Below are positions 6,659 through 12,158 of a DNA stretch of 12,158 nucleotides, piece after piece (positions within the stretch are counted from its first letter, which is position 1; every line of letters begins with the position of its first letter). The DNA is from DATJHM01 sp035493895 (GTDB taxonomy: Bacteria; Chloroflexota; Ktedonobacteria; Ktedonobacterales; Ktedonobacteraceae): NCBI GenBank assembly GCA_035493895.1, contig DATJHM010000271.1, positions 1-12,158 of the forward strand. The letters run 5' to 3'. A program made the translations under genes and the position numbers. The notes beneath the pieces were generated by a model. The model ran no database searches. It had not been told where the DNA came from and saw only the letters and a program-made list of their open reading frames with translations.

Positions 6659-6711
6659 ACAGCCTGCCCACTATTGGTCATAATCGATAGTGGGCAGGCT
6701 GTCCGACTTTT
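6659..6711 (+). terminator. Strong rho-independent-type terminator after the RRM gene
   Basis: A perfect 16-bp inverted repeat (6659-6674 and 6687-6702; ACAGCCTGCCCACTAT and its complement) with a 12-base loop is followed by CCGACTTTT. It starts 24 bp after the RRM stop codon. The stem is also the first hairpin met by transcripts of the convergent pentapeptide gene, so it may stop transcription from both sides. Confidence 0.85.
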
Positions 6712-6778
6712 GGGAGCCTCTCAGCAGAATTTTTCGCTCTTCAAGAAAAGCTCATCCGGGAAAATCCTTTAAGTACAT

Positions 6779-7855
6779 TCAAGGGATATCAAACAGTGCT
6801 CCCTTCTGAAGGCATATCTCGCGTTGTTCCGGCGTCAGCCCCCGCGCATCTTTCAGGATCGTGCGCGCGAGCGAGGCTGCATCCTCGATATTCGCACCGG
6901 TAAGATCGGCTCCGGGCAATTCCGCTTCGCTAAGATCGGCCCCGCTAAGTTTCGCCCCGACAAAACTGGCCCGTCGCAGCTTCGCCCGCGTCAGAATTGC
7001 ATTGCTGAGATCGGCATGCGCGAAATCCACTCTCCGCAGTCGCGCATTGGCAAAGGTTGCGCCCTTCAGATCACTATACGCAAAAGTACTATCGGAGAGC
7101 GAGGCATTCACGAAAATGACCTTGCTCAGAAACGCGTTGCGCAAAAAGGCATGCGGCATCCAGATCGCACGCAGATCAGAACCGGAGAGGTAGGCAGAAT
7201 CGAGCATGACCCTTGAGGCGTTGAATGAGCGTGGGTCCTGTTTGAGCGTCTCTCGCGCCATGGGGAATGCTTCTTTAAAAACGGTGATAAGCGCCTCGCG
7301 CAATGGACTGAGCGCGATCGGCTCGGCACCGGGCTCGCCTGCGTAGCGCAAATGGACCACCGCCAGTTCGTATGCCTGAAAATAAAATTGTTCGTACCCG
7401 CGCTGGAGAAACGTATGCAGCATAATCGCAGATCCCGCCTGCGTCTCCATGCGCTCAGCCCCCAGACCAGTCACGACGGCCTGAAAGCGCTCCTCCGCAC
7501 GTTTCTCTCGCTCGGATCGTCGATCGCTAAACCAGCGAACGCCACCCGCGATGCCCGCCAGAATCAGCGTCATAGACGTAAAAAACGTCGAGACATTCGT
7601 CCAGTACCAGGTATTCTCATTTTTGAGCTGCTGTACCTGCTGTTCTAGCTGCTCTTTCTCTAAGGCCGTCACGGTAGGATCAACCGTCGTTGGCGTCTCT
7701 AATGCAACTGTGACCGCACGCGCATGAGCAGAGGCCTGTGTGCTGCTGGCAGGCGCAATGAGCAAGATGAGAGCGAAGAAGAACAATGCTCCACATGCGA
7801 TGAGCCCTTTCTGGACCATTCTCGCGCGGCTTGTTTGTACCCGGGTCTTTTTCAT
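6779..7855 (-). CDS. Membrane-anchored pentapeptide-repeat protein
   Basis: This 358-aa protein has four parts. A basic N-terminus and hydrophobic helix (about 15-35) act as a signal anchor or a cleavable signal ending near Ala-x-Ala. A short region with Glu/Gln/Leu-rich coiled-coil character (64-80) comes next. A second membrane helix (about 88-107) follows, then RWFSDRRSEREKR (107-119), a strongly basic, cytoplasm-facing segment. The soluble part starts with a helical domain (about 120-205; the GLGAERMETQAGSAIMLHTF type) that commonly precedes pentapeptide repeats in actinobacterial and Chloroflexi proteins. About 24 loose pentapeptides follow (214-334). The end, GLTPEQREICLQKGA, is a common cap for such proteins. 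With two membrane helices, both the N-terminus and the repeat domain should lie in the cytosol. The role is unknown, probably membrane-tethered scaffolding. AGGG lies close upstream of the ATG. Confidence 0.88.
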   Translation of the reverse strand: MKKTRVQTSRARMVQKGLIACGALFFFALILLIAPASSTQASAHARAVTVALETPTTVDPTVTALEKEQLEQQVQQLKNENTWYWTNVSTFFTSMTLILAGIAGGVRWFSDRRSEREKRAEERFQAVVTGLGAERMETQAGSAIMLHTFLQRGYEQFYFQAYELAVVHLRYAGEPGAEPIALSPLREALITVFKEAFPMARETLKQDPRSFNASRVMLDSAYLSGSDLRAIWMPHAFLRNAFLSKVIFVNASLSDSTFAYSDLKGATFANARLRRVDFAHADLSNAILTRAKLRRASFVGAKLSGADLSEAELPGADLTGANIEDAASLARTILKDARGLTPEQREICLQKGALFDIP

Positions 7856-7883
7856 ACAACCCTATTCGCATCATAATAACCCC

Positions 7884-8025
7884 GTAGAGTCGCGGCGTTC
7901 CTCACACGATCCGGTTCCGCGCAACACAACAGGTAGGGGCAGCGGTTTATCCCTGCCCACGTGCCCCACCGGCCCTCTCGGCCTTAGATTGATATATATT
8001 GGTGCAGACAGGCCCGCGCCTCTAC
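7884..8025. repeat. 142-bp cluster of REP-like repeats bounded by 12-bp inverted ends
   Basis: GTAGAGTCGCGG (7884-7895) and the inverted CCGCGCCTCTAC (8014-8025) match at 11 of 12 positions. Between them is a plus-oriented GTAGGGGC hairpin (7928-7958). All three share GTAG(A/G)G-type starts, the third in inverted orientation. This looks like a small nest of REP-type elements or a decayed miniature element inserted between the two flanking genes. No transposase is present. Confidence 0.5.
7928..7958 (+). repeat. REP-like hairpin, copy 1
   Basis: GGGCAG (7937-7942) pairs with CTGCCC (7953-7958). After a bulged C the stem continues GG/CC and closes on the loop TTTAT. The same 31-base unit, starting AACAGGTAGGGGCAG, recurs at 11968-11998 with only two differences. 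Those two differences are compensatory across the stem. Confidence 0.85.
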
Positions 8026-8101
8026 AACGTGATTTGACACGCCGTTGCTCTACCGATACACTATTCTCAATAAAGAACATATTGCGAGGAGTTTCATCGG
8101 C

Positions 8102-9619
8102 ATGAGCACGGCGGCTATTACTATTCTTGGCCTGGGCCCTGGAAGCTTTCAGGATCTGACGCGACAGGCTTTTACTCTGCTTCAAGAGGCGGCTGAAAAT
8201 ACCCGCACGGTCTATTTTCGCACCCTGGTCCATCCTACGGTCGAGCCACTCAAAGAGGCTCTGCCGCAACTACAAATTATCTCTTTCGATCAGCTTTATG
8301 ATGAGTCGGATGACTGGAAGTCGCTCTATCAGCAGATCACAGATGAGGTCTGCCAGCAGGCGGCACAGCAGCCCTTGATCTATGCTGTTCCCGGTCATCC
8401 ACTCATCGGAGAAAGCTCGGTACAGCTGATCTTACGCCAGGCACACGAGCGCGGCCTGACGACGCGCGTGGTTTCCGGGCTCTCTTTTCTCGAGCCGGTC
8501 TGCACGCTACTATCTCTTGATCCATTCGACCAGGGCACGCAGATTATTGATGCCACCGCTCTGGCCGCTCTGCGCCCTGATGAGATAGGCGGCAAGGTTA
8601 TTCCTACGGTGCCGCTTCTGGTCGCTCAGGTCTACAATCGTAGACTGGCAAGCGCGGTCAAGCTCGCGCTCAGTGAGCACTATCCCGACGAGTGGCCCGT
8701 CAAACTCGTACGTGCCGCCGGAGTTGATAGCGACGAAGCCGTCATCGAGATGCCACTCTACGAACTTGACCATAATACCTTTGCCAATCATCTCAGCACG
8801 CTCTACGTTCCTCCTGTACCCACGCTCACAGCACTCAAGCTACCAGAGACACAGCGCTACATTATCGAACGGCTCAGGCGCGATCCTGATGGCTGTCCCT
8901 GGGATCGCAAGCAGACGCACGACACACTGAAGCGCTATCTGATCGAGGAAGCTTACGAGGTCATAGAGGCGCTGGAAGAACAGGATATGGAGAAGCTGGC
9001 GGAAGAGCTGGGCGATGTGCTGCTCCAGGTCTATCTTCACGCTGAAATAGCGCGCCAGGATGAAGATTTTACGATCAACGATGTGTACGAGCATATCAAT
9101 GCGAAACTGATTCGCCGCCATCCACATGTCTTCGGCAACACCGAGGTCAGTGGTGCCGATCAGGTTGTGCAGAATTGGGATGCGATTAAAAAGCAGGAGC
9201 GTGCACAGGCGGGCAAAGATGTCCAGCAGGAGAGCATTCTGGATGGTGTGCCACCTGCCCTGCCCGCACTGATGACCAGCCAGGAATACGAGAAGCGCGT
9301 GGTCAAGGTTGGTTTCGCCTTCCCGACCATTGCCGGGGTGTACGAAAAGCTAGAAGAGGAGCTAGCGGAGCTACGCGAAGCGCAGACGCCAGAGCACCAG
9401 CTTGAGGAGCTGGGTGATGTGCTCTTTATGCTTGCTGAACTCGGACACGCCTTGAAGATTGACGCGGAAGAGGCTCTGCGCGCCGGTAATCACAAGTTCC
9501 GCCAGCGCTTCCAGTTCATGGAAACCCTCGCCCGCCAGGAAGGCCGCGCCCTCTCCACGCTCAGCATGTCTGAATGGGAAACTCTCTGGCAACAAGCCAA
9601 ACAAGCAACCAGAAAATAA
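8102..9619 (+). CDS. mazG: Fused tetrapyrrole-methylase-like and MazG nucleoside triphosphate pyrophosphohydrolase
   Basis: This 505-aa protein carries a SAM-dependent methylase-like (YabN-type) domain, about residues 4-230, beginning ITILGLGPGSFQDLT and containing YAVPGHPLIGES. It is followed by a full MazG with two half-domains. The first half has GCPWDRKQTHDTLK and the metal-binding pattern EExxE (282-286) with EELGD (301-305). The second has E419/E420 and E423 with EELGD (435-439). MazG hydrolyses canonical and damaged NTPs to NMP and pyrophosphate and lowers cellular (p)ppGpp and mutagenic nucleotides. The N-terminal domain is a frequent fusion partner in Firmicutes and Chloroflexi, and its methyl-transfer activity is unproven. 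The ATG at 8102 is chosen over an upstream in-frame extension because the protein then begins at the first beta strand, and AGGAG (8087-8091) lies 10 nt upstream. Confidence 0.95.
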   Translation: MSTAAITILGLGPGSFQDLTRQAFTLLQEAAENTRTVYFRTLVHPTVEPLKEALPQLQIISFDQLYDESDDWKSLYQQITDEVCQQAAQQPLIYAVPGHPLIGESSVQLILRQAHERGLTTRVVSGLSFLEPVCTLLSLDPFDQGTQIIDATALAALRPDEIGGKVIPTVPLLVAQVYNRRLASAVKLALSEHYPDEWPVKLVRAAGVDSDEAVIEMPLYELDHNTFANHLSTLYVPPVPTLTALKLPETQRYIIERLRRDPDGCPWDRKQTHDTLKRYLIEEAYEVIEALEEQDMEKLAEELGDVLLQVYLHAEIARQDEDFTINDVYEHINAKLIRRHPHVFGNTEVSGADQVVQNWDAIKKQERAQAGKDVQQESILDGVPPALPALMTSQEYEKRVVKVGFAFPTIAGVYEKLEEELAELREAQTPEHQLEELGDVLFMLAELGHALKIDAEEALRAGNHKFRQRFQFMETLARQEGRALSTLSMSEWETLWQQAKQATRK

Positions 9620-9656
9620 CAACCATCATCGGAGCGATCATTTCTCTCCCCATTCC

Positions 9657-9690
9657 TATCGAGGCGCGCTTTATTTAGCCCGCCTCGGTG
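9657..9690 (+). terminator. Hairpin after the MazG gene, probable terminator
   Basis: CGAGGCG (9660-9666) pairs with CGCCTCG (9681-9687). A C-C mismatch and then GCT/AGC extend the stem inward to a TTATTT loop. Outer wobble and A-T pairs add a little more. The hairpin lies about 40 bp after the stop codon. The bases following it are G-rich and not a T-run, so termination may be factor-assisted or inefficient. Confidence 0.5.
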
Positions 9691-9782
9691 GGGACCATGC
9701 CTCAACGGTTATCTACTTGTACCATATGTTCGTCTTTATAGCCTATAATTAGCAGTAGGCAAGGAAATAGATCATAATATAC

Positions 9783-9820
9783 TTTTCAATAGCATTTATT
9801 TCGGTTATGCTATACGAAAT
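9783..9820 (+). promoter_or_regulatory. Candidate promoter and dyad upstream of the kinase gene
   Basis: TTTTCA (9783-9788) and TATGCT (9806-9811), spaced by 17 bp, give a moderate promoter with a start near 9818, 27 nt before the kinase ATG. An inverted repeat, ATTTCG (9798-9803) and CGAAAT (9815-9820), straddles the -10 box. A better TATAAT lies at 9744-9749 but has no partner -35 box. Either may be used. Confidence 0.35.
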
Positions 9821-9844
9821 GCTTTTAGATCTTGGAGCAAGCAT

Positions 9845-11287
9845 ATGAGTAAAAATGAGCGTTTCTGTATCCATTGTGGAGCGGGTAACTCGCCGCATAA
9901 TGGACGTTGCTTTTCATGTGGGCGTTCTCTACGCATCACCATCCCTTTAGAGAAAGAGGGCAACCCTCCAGGTACGCTCTTACGCGAACGCTACCGACTG
10001 TTGGAACAGGTGGGTGAAGGAGGCTATAGCGCGGTCTATCGTGCAGAGGACCTTCAGGAGAAGCGCATTGTCGCCCTGAAGGCCATTAGCCTGCGCGCAC
10101 TCACTCCCCAGGAACAGATTGAAGCAACCGATACGTTTAATCGCGAAGTCCATTTCCTCTCCAATCTCCAACACCGCAATTTGCCACGTGTCTATGAGCA
10201 TTTCTCCGAGCAGGAGTGCTGGTATCTGGTGATGGAATTCATCAATGGCAGCACGCTGGAACGACGTCTGGCAAATCTCAAGGGCAAACCGCTCCCTTTT
10301 GATGAAGCGCTGGAGATCGGACTGGTGCTCTGTACGGTGCTGAACTATTTACATAGCCAGGAGCCCGCTATCATTTTTCGTGATCTCAAACCGGGCAATA
10401 TTATGTTCTCTCATAGTGGACATCTCTATCTCATCGATTTCGGTATTGCACGCCGCCATAAACCGGGCAAGGATCACGATACGATCCCCTTTGGCTCTCC
10501 AGGCTATGCGGCCCCAGAACAGTATGGACGCGCCCAGACAACGCCAACGGCTGATATCTATAGCCTGGGTGCGATTCTGCATCACCTCTGCTCCGGATGC
10601 GATCCCGCCGATCGTCCATTCACGTTTGACCCGCTCATGCAACCAGAGCTGCAAACGCTCTCTCCCTTTTTGTTGAACATGCTCGAACTCGATGCCAGCA
10701 AACGCCCACAGAATATTGGGGAGGTCCAGAAAACACTCGAACAAATAGATCGACAGATTCGTATGGAACGAGGCATCCACAGCAAAAACAGTATGGCAAG
10801 GCCTCCCAGCAGCATCTCCTATGTCGCGCCACCGCCTCCGACGCCATCCGGATCTACTACGGGTCTCCTCACAACAACGACGGCAATTTATACCGCCAGT
10901 GGACAGGTTCAGGTCATCCAGCAACAAAATCAGTATTATCAGGGTCCGATAGGGGCCAATATGCCCAGACGCAATTATTATGCTATCGCCAGTATGATTT
11001 TTTGCTCGTCCGCCATTATTCTCCCCATCCTTTCCTGTTCTTTTGGAAGCTATCTTTTCTCACTAGTGACTAACCCGAGCATTTTGTACTTTACGTTCCT
11101 CTGCCTGGGGCCAGCATTAGCGGGCGTCATCTTTGGTTTTCGTGGCAAACAGCAGGCCAGACGAGTACTCACGTTACGGAGAACGCTGAGCAGCGCTCAT
11201 AACAGTATGGTCTTTAGTTTTGTTCTGCTCGTCATTTATATAGCCATTCTTTTTCTCTTATTCTACGCCAGCAGTTTCTCATTCTGA
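9845..11287 (+). CDS. Membrane Ser/Thr protein kinase with N-terminal zinc ribbon
   Basis: This 480-aa protein starts with a four-cysteine zinc ribbon (C8, C11, C22, C25), followed by a Hanks-type kinase domain (about 50-300). Visible motifs are the Gly loop GEGGYSAVY (57-65), Lys79 (VALKA), Glu101, FRDLKPGN (178-185) with catalytic Asp180 and Lys182, DFG (198-200), APE (223-225), Asp237 and Arg287. The usual HRD histidine is replaced by Phe, as in many Chloroflexi and cyanobacterial kinases; activity should be retained. A Pro/Ser/Thr/Gln-rich linker (about 315-375) leads to three hydrophobic segments (about 378-405, 412-432 and 455-476). This C-terminal part is probably membrane-embedded and places the kinase domain in the cytosol. 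There is no PASTA sensor. The start is supported by GGAG at 9834-9837, 7 nt upstream. Substrates are unknown; the next gene is a possible partner. Confidence 0.95.
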   Translation: MSKNERFCIHCGAGNSPHNGRCFSCGRSLRITIPLEKEGNPPGTLLRERYRLLEQVGEGGYSAVYRAEDLQEKRIVALKAISLRALTPQEQIEATDTFNREVHFLSNLQHRNLPRVYEHFSEQECWYLVMEFINGSTLERRLANLKGKPLPFDEALEIGLVLCTVLNYLHSQEPAIIFRDLKPGNIMFSHSGHLYLIDFGIARRHKPGKDHDTIPFGSPGYAAPEQYGRAQTTPTADIYSLGAILHHLCSGCDPADRPFTFDPLMQPELQTLSPFLLNMLELDASKRPQNIGEVQKTLEQIDRQIRMERGIHSKNSMARPPSSISYVAPPPPTPSGSTTGLLTTTTAIYTASGQVQVIQQQNQYYQGPIGANMPRRNYYAIASMIFCSSAIILPILSCSFGSYLFSLVTNPSILYFTFLCLGPALAGVIFGFRGKQQARRVLTLRRTLSSAHNSMVFSFVLLVIYIAILFLLFYASSFSF

Positions 11288-11474
11288 GCCCTTCTTGCCT
11301 GCGATGCTTCCATCACGCAACTCGTGCCGCGCTGCCGAAAATGTGTGAAAGAGGAGAAATCAGAATAGTGATATGATAGTCAATAAGCTTCAATATTGAT
11401 AAATCCACATCTATATATCTTACGTATTGAACTTAGCATGTGCAAAACATATCTACTCATGGAGGAGGATTTTC
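11288..11474 (+). promoter_or_regulatory. Intergenic region upstream of the zinc-ribbon coiled-coil gene
   Basis: These 187 bp have no reading frame of note. The first third is GC-rich with no stem plus T-run, so no clear kinase terminator is visible. The later part is AT-rich and has several -10-like and -35-like hexamers (TATGAT near 11373, TTGATA at 11396, TTGAAC at 11427), but none forms a well-spaced pair. The next gene has an unusually strong ribosome binding site, GGAGGAGG at 11461-11468. Confidence 0.3.
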
Positions 11475-11927
11475 ATGTATTGCCCCGAATGCGGCGCGAG
11501 AGTATCGGACAACGCAAACTTTTGCGATAAATGCGGCACGCCATTGCATCCATCACAGGAGGTTATCCCTCAAGCACAACCACGCAGAACCGCTCGTCGT
11601 ACCAGCACTCGCCCACAAGATCCTTACAAAGACCAGATCAAACAACTCAAATTAGAGCTCAAACAATTAAAGCTCTACCTCAAGCAAATTACCACGCAGA
11701 TGGCCAGTACACGATCACGCTATCATGAAACGGCGGCCTTTCTCCCTTCCGGCATTCTCAGCAAGGGCTACAAATGGTTTGAAGATGTACGCCTCCTGGG
11801 ACCACAACAGCAAAAAGAGCAACTCCAACAACAAATCTTGCAAATGGAGCAGGAATTGTTGGGCCTACAGCAAGCACAAGAGGCATGGAAACTCGATATA
11901 GATAATAGAAATATTTCACCCCGGTAG
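11475..11927 (+). CDS. Small zinc-ribbon coiled-coil protein
   Basis: This 150-aa protein begins MYCPECGARVSDNANFCDKC, a zinc ribbon with C3, C6, C17 and C20. A Pro/Thr/Arg-rich linker (about 25-50) follows. The rest is helical, with two Lys/Leu/Gln-rich coiled-coil stretches (about 52-80 and 112-142) separated by a segment containing LPSGILSKGYKWFEDVRLLG. There is no signal peptide or membrane helix. I do not recognise a family with a known function. The ATG at 11475 is chosen over the longer upstream frame because GGAGGAGG lies 6 nt before it and the ribbon starts at once. It follows the kinase on the same strand by 187 bp. The kinase carries a similar ribbon, so a shared partner or an adaptor role is possible but inferred. 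Confidence 0.85.
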   Translation: MYCPECGARVSDNANFCDKCGTPLHPSQEVIPQAQPRRTARRTSTRPQDPYKDQIKQLKLELKQLKLYLKQITTQMASTRSRYHETAAFLPSGILSKGYKWFEDVRLLGPQQQKEQLQQQILQMEQELLGLQQAQEAWKLDIDNRNISPR

Positions 11928-11967
11928 AATATTATGGGGACAGGCATCTACAATCTCGAAGAAATAT

Positions 11968-11998
11968 AACAGGTAGGGGCAGCGCTTTATGCCTGCCC
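11968..11998 (+). repeat. REP-like hairpin, copy 2
   Basis: This is the same unit as at 7928-7958. GGGCAG (11977-11982) pairs with CTGCCC (11993-11998), with a bulged C, then GC/GC and the loop TTTAT. The inner two-base-pair step is changed from GG/CC to GC/GC by a base change on each side, preserving pairing. The repeat overlaps the last four codons, including the stop, of the minus-strand glycosyltransferase. Confidence 0.85.
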
Positions 11999-12158
11999 GC
12001 TGACAACCTCCCACAACCTCTCCATCACCACCTCCACTCCCAACCCCTCCATCTCACGCAACACCCTCACCCACTCACCCACCGGTCGCCACATGCGCGG
12101 ATCACTCGGCCCAAAAAGCACCAGCGTCGGCATTCCCAATAGCGCCGCCAGATGCGTC
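11987..12158 (-). CDS. Family 9 glycosyltransferase, C-terminal part (partial)
   Basis: The minus-strand frame is open from the window edge to a TAA at 11987-11989, giving 56 residues. THLAALLGMPTLVLFGPSDP and the following MWRPVG match the nucleotide-sugar-binding end of ADP-heptose:LPS heptosyltransferase-type enzymes (GT9), where His-x-Ala-Ala and F-G-P-T/S-D-P are characteristic. Members transfer a sugar from an ADP- or other nucleotide-sugar to a cell-surface glycan at the inner membrane. The acceptor here is unknown, and Ktedonobacteria are not known for classical LPS. The last residues, SGQA, and the stop codon are encoded by the REP-like hairpin, so the natural C-terminus was probably altered by repeat insertion. 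Confidence 0.85.
   Translation of the reverse strand, partial: THLAALLGMPTLVLFGPSDPRMWRPVGEWVRVLREMEGLGVEVVMERLWEVVSGQA

Noticed and set aside
7884..8025. Riboswitch upstream of the MazG gene
   Set aside because: The structure is explained by repeat elements with a matching copy elsewhere, and no known riboswitch core motif is visible.
10349..10927. A 192-codon minus-strand frame
   Set aside because: It lies antisense to the kinase domain, whose catalytic motifs are intact.

Overview
The window looks like a chromosomal segment of a Ktedonobacteria-type Chloroflexota bacterium. That assignment is inferred from the gene mix and was not tested by a search. The mix includes a zinc-ribbon Ser/Thr kinase with an FRD instead of HRD catalytic loop, a small zinc-ribbon coiled-coil protein, two pentapeptide-repeat proteins, a one-domain RRM protein, a methylase-MazG fusion, and dispersed GTAGGGGC-type hairpin repeats. 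Nothing indicates a phage, integron, CRISPR array or complete insertion sequence, and I found no rRNA or tRNA gene.

Layout. Positions 1-69 hold the last 22 codons of a forward-strand membrane protein. Positions 82-2801 (minus) hold an uncharacterised 186-aa protein, an isochorismatase-like cysteine hydrolase with its own promoter and a 15-bp palindrome, and a YnfM-like MFS exporter. The exporter is divergent from a LysR regulator at 2911-3810 (plus), the classic arrangement of a regulator next to its target. Positions 3940-4983 (minus) encode a pentapeptide protein of about 54 repeats whose 3' end carries a 38-bp tandem duplication. Positions 5192-6106 (minus) encode a metallo-beta-lactamase-fold hydrolase. 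Divergent from it is an RRM RNA-binding protein (6344-6634, plus) with an extended -10 promoter, a leader of about 80 nt and a strong terminator. Positions 6779-7855 (minus) encode a membrane-anchored pentapeptide protein. A cluster of REP-like repeats then precedes the plus-strand methylase-MazG gene (8102-9619), the zinc-ribbon membrane kinase (9845-11287) and a zinc-ribbon coiled-coil protein (11475-11927). A second copy of the REP hairpin overlaps the 3' end of a minus-strand family 9 glycosyltransferase that runs off the window.

How the genes work together. The LysR and MFS genes, and perhaps the hydrolase, form a plausible export or detoxification unit. The kinase and the following small protein share an N-terminal four-cysteine ribbon and may be functionally linked. 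MazG is a house-cleaning NTP pyrophosphohydrolase and the RRM protein may be a cold-response RNA chaperone. The rest is a loose set of independent short transcription units. No unambiguous new multi-gene system is visible. The most informative new signals are the covarying REP hairpins, the frame-changing 38-bp duplication, and the zinc-ribbon kinase with its zinc-ribbon neighbour.
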